From an uncultured Rhodobacter sp. (GTDB lineage: Bacteria; Pseudomonadota; Alphaproteobacteria; Rhodobacterales; Rhodobacteraceae), in contig CAMFII010000011.1 of the NCBI GenBank assembly GCA_945952585.1, positions 62,001-126,000 of the forward strand: a stretch of DNA of 64,000 nucleotides, given 5' to 3'. The position numbers and the translations under genes are program-made. This document shows positions 20,787 through 29,556 of the stretch, one piece after another. Within the stretch, counting starts at the first letter, position 1, and each line of letters opens with the position of its first letter. The notes beneath the pieces were generated by a model. The model did not search any database. It saw only the letters and a program-made list of their open reading frames with translations, and had not been told where the DNA came from.

Positions 20787-21146
20787 TCAGGGCGACCCGA
20801 GCACGAGGCACAGCGTCAGCTCGGGGGCCAGCGCCTGAAGTTCGCGCTGGACCATCGCCGGATCTGGAAGGTCGGCGGCGAGGGCAAGGGCCACGCCGCC
20901 ATAGCCGAGCGTCGCGAGCCGTTCGACCACCTGCATTGCGTCGCAATCGGTGCCGATCAGGGGAAACGTCACGACGGCGGGGCGGAGCGTCGCCAGCAGA
21001 CGGGCATCGAGCCGGGCGAAGGCGGTAAAGACCGCGTGGTCAACCCCGGCTGGGGCCTTTCCGCCAAGCGACAGAACCACGGCCTCTGGCGGGATCACCG
21101 GCGCGGGGGCGGTGAAAAACCGGGCAGGGCAGCTCTCTTCGCACAT
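20787..21146 (-). CDS. Conserved hypothetical protein, 119 aa
   Basis: A small protein with ordinary coding character: alternating hydrophobic strands (AVVTFPLIGTDCDAMQVVERLATLGYGGVALALAADLP) and helices, suggesting an alpha/beta single-domain fold, plus a few Cys including CEESC at the N-terminus. No signal peptide or TM helix is seen. It ends 10 nt from the convergent PLP-enzyme stop and is divergent from the histidine kinase gene 185 nt away. I recognise no family. The third-position GC pattern and lack of a better frame on either strand support it being real. Confidence 0.6.
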   Translation of the reverse strand: MCEESCPARFFTAPAPVIPPEAVVLSLGGKAPAGVDHAVFTAFARLDARLLATLRPAVVTFPLIGTDCDAMQVVERLATLGYGGVALALAADLPDPAMVQRELQALAPELTLCLVLGSP

Positions 21147-21331
21147 GTCTTGTCGGCAGTCCTTCGCAACGCGTTCGCGCCATGCGCGAAATCGGACGCA
21201 CGACTCGCCTCCTGATTAAGTCTCCGGGCAGGGCGATGGCAAGACCGTCAAAAATCCGTTACACCGTCGCCGTTTACATTGTGTTTTCTCGGTCGCACCT
21301 GAAGCGGCCCGACACCCGGGATACCTGAACA

Positions 21332-22378
21332 ATGGCGGATCTGGATTCGGCCCTGACGCTCTCGCTGCTGCAGGCAGTGCCCATTCCGATGGTGCTGATC
21401 GGCAGGGATGAACGCATCGCCGGGGTGAATGCGGCGGCGACGGCGCTGTTCGGCGAAGGGATTACCGGGCGACATTACATCATTGCCATGCGCCAGCCGC
21501 CGCTTCTGGACGCGATCGAAGGCACCTTGCGCCACCGTCAGCCGGGGCTGGCGCGGCTCGTCCTGACCAGCCCGATGCGCGAGCAGAGCTTCCGCGTGAC
21601 GGTCAGCCCCGTGGGCGGGCAGGGCGAGGAAGGCGTCGTCGCGGCATTCGAGGATACGACCGAGCTGGAGCAGGCCGGGCAGATCCGCCGGGATTTCGTC
21701 GCCAATGTCAGCCACGAACTGCGCACACCACTGACGGCGCTGCTTGGGTTCATCGAGACGCTGAAGGGGGCGGCGCGCGAGGATGCCGTCGCCCGCGACC
21801 GCTTCCTGACCATCATGTCGCGCGAGGCGGAGCGGATGAACCGGCTGGTGCAGGATCTTCTGTCGCTGTCGAAGGTCGAGGCGATGGAGCGGGTCCGTCC
21901 GACCGAACGGATCGACATTGTCGGGCTGCTCGGACTGGCGGTGATGGCGTTGCGGCGCATGACAGACGAGTCGCGGGTGACGGTCGAGATCACGGGCGAG
22001 CCCGGACCGGTGATTGTGCCCGCCGATTCCGACCAGATGACGCAGGTGTTCCACAACCTGATCGAAAACGCGGTGAAATATGGCGGGCCCGACAAGACCG
22101 TCACGATCCGCGTCACGCGGGAAGAGCGCGACGTGTCCTTGCGTGGGCCGGCGGTGCGGATTGAAGTGATCGACCGGGGTGAGGGGATTGACCCGATCCA
22201 CCTGCCGCGCCTGACCGAACGCTTCTACCGGGTTGATAGTCACCGCTCGCGCGAGAAGGGCGGCACGGGGCTGGGACTTGCCATCGTCAAGCACATCGTG
22301 AACCGCCATCGCGGGCGGTTCCGGGTGGAAAGCGAGCTGGGCAAGGGCAGCACCTTTACCGTGATCCTGCCCGCCTGA
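21332..22378 (+). CDS. Soluble PhoR-like sensor histidine kinase
   Basis: A 348-residue kinase. Residues about 5-110 form a PAS-like domain (VPIPMVLIGRDERIAGVNAAATALFG), then the DHp motif FVANVSHELRTPLTALLGFIETL (His128) and an HATPase domain (NLIENAVKYG, DRGEGIDP, GGTGLGLAIVKHI). The IETLKGAA and RFYRVDSHRSREKGGTGLG strings are those of PhoR-type phosphate kinases. It has no TM segment. No pst, phoU or phoB gene lies nearby, so phosphate sensing is inferred from resemblance only. It is convergent with the nucleoside hydrolase gene, 3 nt apart. Confidence 0.87.
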   Translation: MADLDSALTLSLLQAVPIPMVLIGRDERIAGVNAAATALFGEGITGRHYIIAMRQPPLLDAIEGTLRHRQPGLARLVLTSPMREQSFRVTVSPVGGQGEEGVVAAFEDTTELEQAGQIRRDFVANVSHELRTPLTALLGFIETLKGAAREDAVARDRFLTIMSREAERMNRLVQDLLSLSKVEAMERVRPTERIDIVGLLGLAVMALRRMTDESRVTVEITGEPGPVIVPADSDQMTQVFHNLIENAVKYGGPDKTVTIRVTREERDVSLRGPAVRIEVIDRGEGIDPIHLPRLTERFYRVDSHRSREKGGTGLGLAIVKHIVNRHRGRFRVESELGKGSTFTVILPA

Positions 22379-22381
22379 GGG

Positions 22382-23326
22382 TCAGAGCCGGGCGATCCTT
22401 TCGGCCAGCAGGTCGAAGAAGCCGTCGGCATCGACGCTGCGGATGAACATGGCATTCGGTGCCCGGTCGGTGACGCCCCACCAGTCTGCCACGGTCATCC
22501 CCAATGTGAACTCGCCTTTGGTTTCGATCTCGACATTGATGAAGCGGCCGGAAAAGAGCTCGGGCCGGATCAGGTAGGCGATCACGGTCGGATCGTGGAG
22601 CGGTGCGCCCTGGCTGCCGTATTTCGCCACGTCGAAGCGTTCGAAGAAGTCAGTCCAGGCGGCGACCATGCGGCCAGGTTCGGTGCCCATGGCGCGGAAG
22701 GCGTCGATGCGGGGTTTCGTCGTCAGCGCCTGATGGGTCATGTCCAGCGGCATGACGACGATCGGTGCGCCGGATTTAAACACGATTTCAGCGGCTTCCG
22801 GATCGACATAGATGTTGAACTCGGCCGCCGGGGTGATGTTGCCGACCTCGAAATAGGCGCCGCCCATCAGGACGATCTCCTGCACGCGCTCGATGATGTC
22901 GGGCGCGCGCTGGAAGGCGGTGGCGATGTTGGTCAAAGGGCCGAGCGGGCAGAGCGTGACCGTCCTGGCCGGCTCGCGGCGCAGCGTGTGGATGATGAAA
23001 TCGACTGCGTGCTGCGACTGGAGCGGCATCACCGGATCGGCCATCGGCGGGCCGTCGAGCCCGGTCTTGCCGTGCACATGCTCGGCCGTGACGAGCTTGC
23101 GCTTCAGGGGCGCGTCGCAACCGGCGAAGACCTTGGTCTCGGGCTTGCCCGCGAGTTCACAGACGATCCGTGCGTTCTTCTGGGTCAGCGGCAGCGGCAC
23201 GTTTCCGGCGACGGCCGTGATTCCCAGCACCTCCATGTCCTCGGGGCTGGCGAGCGCCAGCAGGATCGCCACGGCATCGTCCTGCCCGGGATCGGTGTCG
23301 ATGATGATCTTGCGGGGGGTGGTCAT
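22382..23326 (-). CDS. Inosine/uridine-preferring nucleoside hydrolase
   Basis: A 314-residue nucleoside N-ribohydrolase. The signature IIIDTDPGQDDAVAILLAL near residue 7 gives the Asp cluster that binds Ca2+ and the ribose; TLCPLGPLTNIATAF, IVLMGGAYFEVGNITPAAEFNIYVDPEA and PLHDPTVIAYL complete the family pattern. It cleaves nucleosides to base and ribose for salvage; substrate breadth is unknown. Start ATG 23326 follows GGAGAGC; longer frames upstream have no homology-like character. It is divergent from the amine oxidase gene with 123 nt between. Confidence 0.93.
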   Translation of the reverse strand: MTTPRKIIIDTDPGQDDAVAILLALASPEDMEVLGITAVAGNVPLPLTQKNARIVCELAGKPETKVFAGCDAPLKRKLVTAEHVHGKTGLDGPPMADPVMPLQSQHAVDFIIHTLRREPARTVTLCPLGPLTNIATAFQRAPDIIERVQEIVLMGGAYFEVGNITPAAEFNIYVDPEAAEIVFKSGAPIVVMPLDMTHQALTTKPRIDAFRAMGTEPGRMVAAWTDFFERFDVAKYGSQGAPLHDPTVIAYLIRPELFSGRFINVEIETKGEFTLGMTVADWWGVTDRAPNAMFIRSVDADGFFDLLAERIARL

Positions 23327-23449
23327 GGCGGCTCTCCTGCGATGTCGGGCGGAGGAAAGCCGAAGGCGAAGGGGTTGTCCAGACCGGGAGTCGGCTGGCG
23401 CAAGGGCGACGGGCCTGCCACTGTACCCGTGCAGTCGGGAGGAATGGCG

Positions 23450-24688
23450 ATGCAGGTGGACGTGGTTGTGATCGGGGCCGGTGCGGCGGGGATCGGAGCA
23501 GGACAGGCGCTGCAGGCCCAGGGCCGAAGCTTCGTGATCGTCGAGGCGGCCGACCGGGTCGGTGGGCGGGCCTACACGGACCGTACCTCCTTGCCCGATC
23601 CGTGGGACCAGGGCTGCCACTGGTTCCATTGTGCCGATGTGAATCCGCTTGTTCCCTGGGGCGAGCGGCTTGGCGCCGATTTCGAGCGCGAGGACCGGAT
23701 CGACACCGGGCTGATGTGGGCTGACGGGGACTGGCTCAGCGCGGCGGCAATGGCCGAGTCGCGGGCGGCCATGAACGAAGCCTTCGCGGCGATCTATGAT
23801 GCAGCGGCCCGTGGCATGGATACCTCACTGGACACGGTGCTGCCCTCGTCCGGACCCTGGGCCCCGCGCATCCGCAGCATTGCCCGACTGATGGCGAGTG
23901 GCGACCCCGCGGACGTGTCGGTCAGCGGCTATGGCGACTATGCCGATACCGAGGTGAACTATGTCGTGCGCAGCGGCTTGGGCGACCTGATCGAGCGCAT
24001 GGCCAAGGGCTTGCCGATCCGGCTGAAGACGGCGGTCACCGCGGTCGAGCAGCGGCCGAACGGGGTTCGCGTCGTGACCGATGCCGGGACAATCGAGGCG
24101 CGGTCGGCGATTGTCACGGTGTCGACCAATGTGCTGGCGGCGGGGGTGATCCGCTTTGACGCGCCGGAGGCCCAGCCCGTGCTGGACAGGATCGCCGACG
24201 TACCTTGCGGAGCCTATGAAAAGATCGCCATCGCCCTGCGTCGGTTGCCGGTCGACCCCGGCGACGCGCAGTTCTGCTGGATCGATCCGGGAAAGGGGCA
24301 ACCGTTGAACTTCGAATTCGCGCCGACCCGGACGCCGACCCTGATCGCGCATGTCGGCGGATCCGATGCGCGGGCGCTGGTTGCTGCGGGGCGGGAGGCG
24401 ATGATCGACCTGGCGGTCGAGCGGCTGGTCGATGCCTTCGGGTCGTCGATCCGGGCGGACGTGACCCATTCCGAGGTGACGGGCTGGCTGAAGAACCCGC
24501 TGATCCGGGGTGCCTACAGCCATGCGAAGCCGGGCCTGGCCGACCGGCGGCGCGAGATGATCGCGGCGGAAACGGGCGATGTGATCTTCGCGGGCGAAGC
24601 CTTCTCTCTCCATTGGGAGGCGACCGCACACGGCGCCTGGCAGACCGGGCAGACTGCGGCCATGCGGGCGGCGGCGCGGATCGACTAG
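23450..24688 (+). CDS. FAD-dependent amine oxidase family protein
   Basis: A 412-residue flavoprotein. It starts with the dinucleotide-binding fold VDVVVIGAGAAGIGAGQALQ and the ribose-binding acid at VIVEAADRVGGRAYTD, the amine oxidase/protoporphyrinogen oxidase signature; near the end VIFAGEAFSLHWEATAHGAW is the second FAD-contact motif. Substrates may be polyamines, amines or other amino compounds. ATG 23450 is taken since GGGAGGA (23437-23443) lies 6 nt before; the ATG at 23444 is too close to that site. It overlaps the convergent mazG stop by 4 nt. There is no signal peptide, so it is cytosolic. Confidence 0.88.
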   Translation: MQVDVVVIGAGAAGIGAGQALQAQGRSFVIVEAADRVGGRAYTDRTSLPDPWDQGCHWFHCADVNPLVPWGERLGADFEREDRIDTGLMWADGDWLSAAAMAESRAAMNEAFAAIYDAAARGMDTSLDTVLPSSGPWAPRIRSIARLMASGDPADVSVSGYGDYADTEVNYVVRSGLGDLIERMAKGLPIRLKTAVTAVEQRPNGVRVVTDAGTIEARSAIVTVSTNVLAAGVIRFDAPEAQPVLDRIADVPCGAYEKIAIALRRLPVDPGDAQFCWIDPGKGQPLNFEFAPTRTPTLIAHVGGSDARALVAAGREAMIDLAVERLVDAFGSSIRADVTHSEVTGWLKNPLIRGAYSHAKPGLADRRREMIAAETGDVIFAGEAFSLHWEATAHGAWQTGQTAAMRAAARID

Positions 24689-25533
24689 TCCGCCCGGCCC
24701 TTCTCCTCTGCCTTCGCACGGTTCCAGAGCGCGTCCATCTCGGCGAGGTCCGACTGCTCAGGGCGGCGACCGTCTTCGGCCAGCCAGTCCTCGATGCGGC
24801 GGAAGCGACGGGTGAACTTGGCGTTGGCGGCGCGGAGCGCGGCCTCGGGATCGACCCTCAGGTGGCGCGCAAGGTTCGCCATGACGAAAAGGAGGTCGCC
24901 GAATTCCTCGGTGATCTCGGCCTCGGTCAGGGTCGCGCGGGCCTCGACCAGCTCCTGCGCCTCTTCTGCGATCTTCGCGACCACCTCGTCGGTCGATGGC
25001 CAATCGAAGCCGACCCGCGCGGCGCGCTTCTGCAGCTTCACCGCGCGGGTCAGGGCGGGCAGGCCCATGGCAATGCCGTCGAGAACACGGGCTTCGTCCT
25101 TGCCAGCGCGTTCGGCGGCCTTGATCTTTTCCCAGTCCGCCGTCTGCTGTTCGGCCGACTTGTCGCGGCTTTCCTGCCCGAACACATGCGGATGGCGGGC
25201 AAGCATCTTGTCCGAGATGGCGCGGGCGACATCGTCGAAGGCGAAAAGCCCTGATTCTTCCGCCATTTGCGCGTGGAAGACCACTTGCAGCAGCAGATCC
25301 CCCAGCTCGCCCGGCAATTCGTCCCAAGCCTGCCGCTCGATGGCGTCGGCCACCTCATGCGCCTCTTCCACCGTATAGGGGGCGATGGTGGCAAAGTCCT
25401 GCTCGATGTCCCAGGGGCAACCCGTCGCGGGGTCGCGGAGGCGGCGCATGATCTCGAGCAGGCGTTCGATCCCGGCATCCCGGTCGCGCACCAACGCGTC
25501 GCTTGCCGTAGGGTCAGGGATCGGTCGGGGCAT
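24685..25533 (-). CDS. mazG: Nucleoside triphosphate pyrophosphohydrolase MazG
   Basis: A 282-residue protein with two all-alpha MazG domains. The first (about residues 20-130) has CPWDIEQDFATIAPYTVEEAHEVADAI and ELGDLLLQVVFHAQMAEE, the second (about 160-255) has GFDWPSTDEVVAKIAEEAQEL and EEFGDLLFVMANLARHL; the EExxE/ExxD acids bind Mg2+. MazG hydrolyses NTPs or dNTPs to monophosphate and pyrophosphate, cleansing the pool and, in E. coli, affecting ppGpp. ATG 25533 gives the standard opening. It is divergent from the amidohydrolase gene (76 nt). Confidence 0.95.
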   Translation of the reverse strand: MPRPIPDPTASDALVRDRDAGIERLLEIMRRLRDPATGCPWDIEQDFATIAPYTVEEAHEVADAIERQAWDELPGELGDLLLQVVFHAQMAEESGLFAFDDVARAISDKMLARHPHVFGQESRDKSAEQQTADWEKIKAAERAGKDEARVLDGIAMGLPALTRAVKLQKRAARVGFDWPSTDEVVAKIAEEAQELVEARATLTEAEITEEFGDLLFVMANLARHLRVDPEAALRAANAKFTRRFRRIEDWLAEDGRRPEQSDLAEMDALWNRAKAEEKGRAD

Positions 25534-25609
25534 TGCGGCGCTCGCTCTTTTCGGGTTCTGTGCGGGGCGATGCGAGCCACTTAGCGCCGCGCCCCCTCGG
25601 AGTCCATCA

Positions 25610-26785
25610 ATGCCTGTCGTGAACCGTATCGCCGACTATGCCGAAGAGATGAAAGGCTGGCGCCGTTACCTGCATCAGCATCCGGAGCTTGAGTTCCAGT
25701 GCCAGAAGACCGCTGCCTGGATCGTCGAACGGCTCAAGGAATTCGGTGTGGACGAGATCCACGAGGGCATCGCGGTGTCGGGCGTGGTGGGGATCATCAA
25801 CGGGCAGGGGGACGGGCCGACCATCGGCCTGCGCGCCGACATGGACGCGCTGCCGATCGAGGAACTGACCGGCGCCGATTATGCCTCGACCGTCAAGGGC
25901 AAGATGCATGCCTGCGGCCATGACGGGCATGTGACCATGCTCCTCGGCGCGGCGAAATACCTGTGCGAGACGCGGAACTTCAAGGGCCGGGTCGCGCTCC
26001 TGTTCCAGCCGGCGGAAGAGGATGGCGGCGGCGGCGAGGTGATGGTGAAGGAAGGGGTCATGGACCGCTTCGGCATCGGCCAGGTCTATGGCATCCACAA
26101 CGCGCCGAACCTGCCCTTCGGCAAGTTCCTGACCGCGCCGGGACCGCTGATGGCGGCGGTCGATACGGCGACGGTGCGGGTGATCGGGCGCGGCGGCCAC
26201 GGCGCCACCCCGCACGAGACGGTCGACCCGGTGGTGGCGATCGTCGGCATGGTCTCGGCGTTGCAGACGATCATCAGCCGCAACCTTTACACGCTGGACG
26301 ACCTGGTGCTGTCGGTGACGCAGATCCATACCGGCTCGGCCTCGAACATCATACCCGAGGATGGCTGGTTCTGCGCCACGATCCGAACCTTCACCCCGGA
26401 GGTGCGGGCGATGGTCGAGAAGCGCTTCCGCGAGATCATCGAGGGCCATGCGGCGGCCTACAACGTCAGTGTCGAGATCAAGTACGAGCTGGGCTATCCG
26501 CCCACGATCAACCATCCGACTGAGACCGAATTCGCGGCCACGGTCGCGGCGGAGATTTCGGGTGAGGATCTGGTCGATGCCAATTCCCCGCGCGAAATGG
26601 GGTCCGAGGATTTCGCCTACATGCTCGAGTCGCGGCCGGGGGCCTACTTGTTCCTTGGCACCGGGCCGGGGGCCAATGGTGGGGCAGGGCTGCACCATCC
26701 TGCCTTCGACTTCAATGATGAGGCGGCGCCGGTGGGTGCGAGCTTCTTCGTGAAGCTGGTGGAGCGGGCGCAGCCGGTGGCGTAA
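25610..26785 (+). CDS. M20 family amidohydrolase (hippurate hydrolase-like)
   Basis: A 391-residue metalloamidohydrolase. RYLHQHPELEFQ, GLRADMDALPIEE, HACGHDGHVTMLLGAA and LLFQPAEEDGGGG contain the metal-binding His/Asp/Glu set and the catalytic Glu; the dimerisation domain lies at about 185-300 (GRGGHGATPHETVDPV) and GSEDFAYMLE plus LHHPAFDFND close the active site. These enzymes cleave N-acyl amino acids (hippurate, IAA-conjugates, N-acetyl amino acids). ATG 25610 begins just before the first domain. Exact substrate unknown. Confidence 0.92.
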   Translation: MPVVNRIADYAEEMKGWRRYLHQHPELEFQCQKTAAWIVERLKEFGVDEIHEGIAVSGVVGIINGQGDGPTIGLRADMDALPIEELTGADYASTVKGKMHACGHDGHVTMLLGAAKYLCETRNFKGRVALLFQPAEEDGGGGEVMVKEGVMDRFGIGQVYGIHNAPNLPFGKFLTAPGPLMAAVDTATVRVIGRGGHGATPHETVDPVVAIVGMVSALQTIISRNLYTLDDLVLSVTQIHTGSASNIIPEDGWFCATIRTFTPEVRAMVEKRFREIIEGHAAAYNVSVEIKYELGYPPTINHPTETEFAATVAAEISGEDLVDANSPREMGSEDFAYMLESRPGAYLFLGTGPGANGGAGLHHPAFDFNDEAAPVGASFFVKLVERAQPVA

Positions 26786-26942
26786 CCGCCTTTCGCACCG
26801 TGGTGCTGTCGGCCCCGCGGTGCAAACGCGCCGGTTTCGCGTGGAATTCTGCTGGAAGGCCAATTGTTGCATGCCAGATTTCAGAATTGGCCGGTAACGT
26901 GCCCATGCCGTCCAATAGCGGCGGTCTTTAGAGGGGCACGAC

Positions 26943-27593
26943 ATGAGACTTTTACCATTTCTTCTGGCTGGGGCCGTCGCGCTGCTTGGGGCGGCTGCTT
27001 CGGCAGCCACGGTCAATTACAGCTTCGTGGCAACCGGGGTGACCGGCACCATCAAGCTGACCTATGGATCAAGCGCCGATTCCAAGTATCCAGACGCGCG
27101 CAAGCTGACCGGGGCATCCGGGTCGTTTTCCTACACCCTTGCCGGGGTTGACTACGATTCGACGATCCTCGGGCTTGTTCCCGTGACCCATGACATTCCC
27201 GAGCCGGAAAACCTGCTGGCCCCGGGCGAGTTCAGCCGCTTTCCGGTGGCCTCGGGTCTCGAACATGGCAGCCTGAGCTTCGACAACCTGATCTGGCCTG
27301 CGGGTTCGCCGCAGACGGCATCGGACTATCCCTTCCATGGCGGTCCGGTCGACATCTATGGATGGATGTTCGACATTGGCGGCGGGCTGGTCGTCAACCT
27401 ATGGAGCGATGGCGTCTACCCCGGCGCCCCGGGCCCGACCTTCGGCGTGGCAATCGCCTCTGCCGACGCGCCGCTGCTCTATCAATTCGACGGCGCACAC
27501 CTCGCTGAGGTTCCGATTCCGGCTGGCGGCCTGATGCTGATCGGCGGAATCGGGGCCCTTGCCGCCGCGCGGCGGCGCAAGGCGGCCGCCTGA
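26943..27593 (+). CDS. VPLPA-CTERM-type exported protein
   Basis: A 216-residue secreted protein. It has a signal peptide (MRLLPFLLAGAVALLGAAAS then AA), a beta-rich Gly/Ser-containing body, and the C-terminal sorting region VPIPAGG (about 190), hydrophobic stretch and RRRK, a variant of the VPLPA-CTERM signal processed by an exosortase and found in Rhodobacterales. The body has no recognised domain; such proteins are usually surface or extracellular-matrix associated. AGAGGGGC before ATG 26943 serves as ribosome site. No exosortase gene is in the window. A strong terminator follows. A second VPLPA protein lies at 49806-50504 but the bodies are unrelated. Confidence 0.8.
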   Translation: MRLLPFLLAGAVALLGAAASAATVNYSFVATGVTGTIKLTYGSSADSKYPDARKLTGASGSFSYTLAGVDYDSTILGLVPVTHDIPEPENLLAPGEFSRFPVASGLEHGSLSFDNLIWPAGSPQTASDYPFHGGPVDIYGWMFDIGGGLVVNLWSDGVYPGAPGPTFGVAIASADAPLLYQFDGAHLAEVPIPAGGLMLIGGIGALAAARRRKAAA

Positions 27594-27625
27594 CGTCTCC
27601 GGAGTGGCAATCTGCCGGTTCGCGC

Positions 27626-27655
27626 AGGCCCGATCCCCGTGGGTCGGGCCTTTAT
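27626..27655. terminator. Intrinsic terminator after the VPLPA protein gene
   Basis: Arms AGGCCCGA (27626-27633) and TCGGGCCT (27644-27651), followed by TTAT. It lies between two convergent genes (next stop at 27655), so it may serve the plus-strand gene mainly. Confidence 0.75.
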
Positions 27656-28062
27656 CAATGGGGACCGGGTTCCCCGCCCTTGTCCTTGCGCAGCGCCGGG
27701 ATCAGGCCGAAGCCAATCTGGCCTGCAAGGCCCAACAGGCCTTCAGGTCGCGTGAGCCCGTAGGCCGCCTGCACCAGGGACTGGCCGAAGAGAAGTTGGC
27801 CCAGGGCAAGTTCTGCGACCATCAGCAGCAGAAAGGCGATCAATCCCATGCCCAGCCGGCTGGCACGGTCCGGCAGGGGCCAGCGTTGCAACACAACTCC
27901 CGCCGCGAGCCAGCTGACTGTCAGCATCAGGGGCAGTTCCAGCGCGACGGCCGCCACCGGACCTAGGGCCGGCATAAGGATGAGGACGCGACCTGTGCCG
28001 AGCAGGAAGCCTATGGCGAAAGCAATCGTGGCGTAGACGAATGCGGGGCGAAGGAGGCGCAT
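27655..28062 (-). CDS. Small integral membrane protein, unknown function
   Basis: A 135-residue protein with about four hydrophobic helices (ATIAFAIGFLLGTGRVLILM, GPVAAVALELPLMLTVSWLAAGVVL, GMGLIAFLLLMVAELALGQLLFG, LLGLAGQIGFGLIPAL). Positive charges after helices suggest a conventional inner-membrane topology. I do not recognise a family. AAGGAGG lies before ATG 28062. The gene is divergent from the aminotransferase; the 88-nt gap holds two palindromes that could control both. Confidence 0.65.
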   Translation of the reverse strand: MRLLRPAFVYATIAFAIGFLLGTGRVLILMPALGPVAAVALELPLMLTVSWLAAGVVLQRWPLPDRASRLGMGLIAFLLLMVAELALGQLLFGQSLVQAAYGLTRPEGLLGLAGQIGFGLIPALRKDKGGEPGPH

Positions 28063-28087
28063 GTGATCTCCGAAAGGGCTGGCGCTT

Positions 28088-28097
28088 TTTGATCAAA
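28088..28097. promoter_or_regulatory. TTTGATCAAA palindrome upstream of the aminotransferase
   Basis: A 10-bp perfect palindrome in the divergent gap. The same palindrome, extended to 12 bp, occurs at 29545-29556 in front of the ureohydrolase gene, suggesting a shared regulator. Confidence 0.5.
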
Positions 28098-28106
28098 TCA
28101 GTATTC

Positions 28107-28120
28107 TGACTGCGCAGTCA
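28107..28120. promoter_or_regulatory. TGACTGCGCAGTCA palindrome
   Basis: A 14-bp perfect palindrome; flanks GTATTC and ATAC extend the symmetry with a 2-nt bulge over 28101-28124. It lies 31 nt before the aminotransferase start, a good operator position. Confidence 0.55.
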
Positions 28121-28150
28121 ATACGACTCGCGCAACCGATGGAGTGATCC

Positions 28151-29545
28151 TTGACAGCCCAGAACTTCGCCGCCCAGACCCTTTGGGAGATGGACCGCGC
28201 TCATGCCTTGCATCCGTGGACCAATTTCGGCCCGTTCGAGGATCAGGGCTCGCTGGTCATCAGTCGAGGCGAGGGCTGTTGGCTTTGGGATGCCAACGGA
28301 CAGAAGTATTTCGACGCGGTGGGCGGGTTGTGGTGCACCAATATCGGCCTTGGCCGGCGCGAGATGGCGCGGGCGATCGCCGATCAGGCGGAGCGGCTGG
28401 CCTTTTCCAACACCTTCGTCGACATGACCAACGATCCCTCGGCGCGACTGGCGGCCAAGTTGGCCGAACTGGCGCCGGGCGATCTGAACCGGGTGCATTT
28501 CACCACCGGCGGGTCGACCGCCGTCGATACCGCGGCGCGGATGGTTCAATACTATCAAAGCTGCATGGGCCGTCCGCAGAAGATGGACATCGTCGCCCGC
28601 GACTACAGCTATCACGGGTCGACCTATCTTTCGCAGTCGGTCGGCAAGCGGCCGGGCGACCGGGTCGACGAGTTCCGCTACAAGACCGACGGCATCCACC
28701 ACCTGTCGGTCCCGAACCCCTATCGCCGTCCTGCCGGCATGACCGAGGCCGAGTTCTGCGATTTCCTCGTGAAGGAGTTCGAGGACCTGATCGACCGCGT
28801 CGGTGCCGACCGCATCGGCGGTTTCTTCGCCGAGCCGATCCAGGCTTCGGGCGGGGTGATCGTGCCGCCCGACGGCTACCTGAAGCGCATGTGGGAGATC
28901 TGCCGCAAGCATGACATCCTGTTCGTCGCCGACGAGGTGGTGACGGCCTTCGGCCGCATCGGTCACTGGTTTGCCTCCTGGGATGAGTTCGGCGTGCAGC
29001 CCGACATCATCTGCACGGCCAAGGGCCTGTCCTCGGGCTATATCCCGATCGGCGCGGTGATCTTCTCGGACCGCGTCTGGAACACGATGGCGGCGCAGGG
29101 CGAACGCTGGTTCACCAGCGGGTTCACCTATTCCGGCCATCCGGTGGCCTGTGCCGCGGCGCTGAAGAATATCGAGATCCTCGAGCGCGAGGACCTGCTT
29201 GGCAACGCGACCCGCGTCGGCGCGGTCTTCGAGGAGCAGCTGGCGACGCTGGAACACCATGCCATCGTCGGGCAGGTGCGGGGCAAGAAGCTGATGATGT
29301 GCGTCGAAAACGTCGCCGACAAGGAGACGAAGGCGCTGCTGCCGGACGAGTTGAATATCGGCAAGCGTATCTCGGATATCTGCGAGGGGATGGGGCTGAT
29401 GGTGCGCCCGATCGGCCACCTGAACGTCATGTCGCCGCCTCTGGTACTGACCGAGGACGATGTCGGCTTCATCACCCGCACGCTCGACAAGGCCATTGGC
29501 AAGGTCACCGACCAGCTGGTGCGCGAGGGCGTGAAGCTCGGCTGA
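28151..29545 (+). CDS. Class III omega-amino acid aminotransferase
   Basis: A 464-residue fold-type I PLP enzyme of the class III group. PLP Lys291 sits in CTAKGLSSGYIPIGA; VADEVVTAFGRIG carries the PLP-ring Asp, and the phosphate contacts fit HFTTGGSTAVDTAAR. The family moves amino groups from omega-amino acids, GABA, beta-alanine, putrescine or taurine to pyruvate. TTG 28151 is used with GGAG about 7 nt upstream; ATG 28190 would delete the conserved N-terminal region before LHPWTNF. The next gene is an agmatinase-family ureohydrolase, so putrescine or GABA are reasonable amino donors. Confidence 0.9.
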   Translation: MTAQNFAAQTLWEMDRAHALHPWTNFGPFEDQGSLVISRGEGCWLWDANGQKYFDAVGGLWCTNIGLGRREMARAIADQAERLAFSNTFVDMTNDPSARLAAKLAELAPGDLNRVHFTTGGSTAVDTAARMVQYYQSCMGRPQKMDIVARDYSYHGSTYLSQSVGKRPGDRVDEFRYKTDGIHHLSVPNPYRRPAGMTEAEFCDFLVKEFEDLIDRVGADRIGGFFAEPIQASGGVIVPPDGYLKRMWEICRKHDILFVADEVVTAFGRIGHWFASWDEFGVQPDIICTAKGLSSGYIPIGAVIFSDRVWNTMAAQGERWFTSGFTYSGHPVACAAALKNIEILEREDLLGNATRVGAVFEEQLATLEHHAIVGQVRGKKLMMCVENVADKETKALLPDELNIGKRISDICEGMGLMVRPIGHLNVMSPPLVLTEDDVGFITRTLDKAIGKVTDQLVREGVKLG

Positions 29546-29556
29546 TTTGATCAAAT
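29545..29556. promoter_or_regulatory. ATTTGATCAAAT palindrome upstream of the ureohydrolase
   Basis: A perfect 12-bp palindrome overlapping the last base of the aminotransferase stop and 106 nt before the ureohydrolase start. It repeats the motif at 28088-28097. Confidence 0.5.

Noticed and set aside
20787..21146. Minus-strand 119-codon frame treated as a shadow
   Set aside because: Rejection was reversed: no plus-strand gene covers it and its composition is protein-like, so it is annotated as a hypothetical gene.
26840..26942. Sigma-54 type promoter upstream of the first VPLPA gene
   Set aside because: A GG..GC pair is present but the spacing is one short of the -24/-12 rule and the rest of the consensus is absent.
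28088..29556. TTTGATCAAA sites as FnrL/FNR boxes
   Set aside because: FNR-type sites need TTGAT-N4-ATCAA; here the half-sites abut with no 4-nt spacer.
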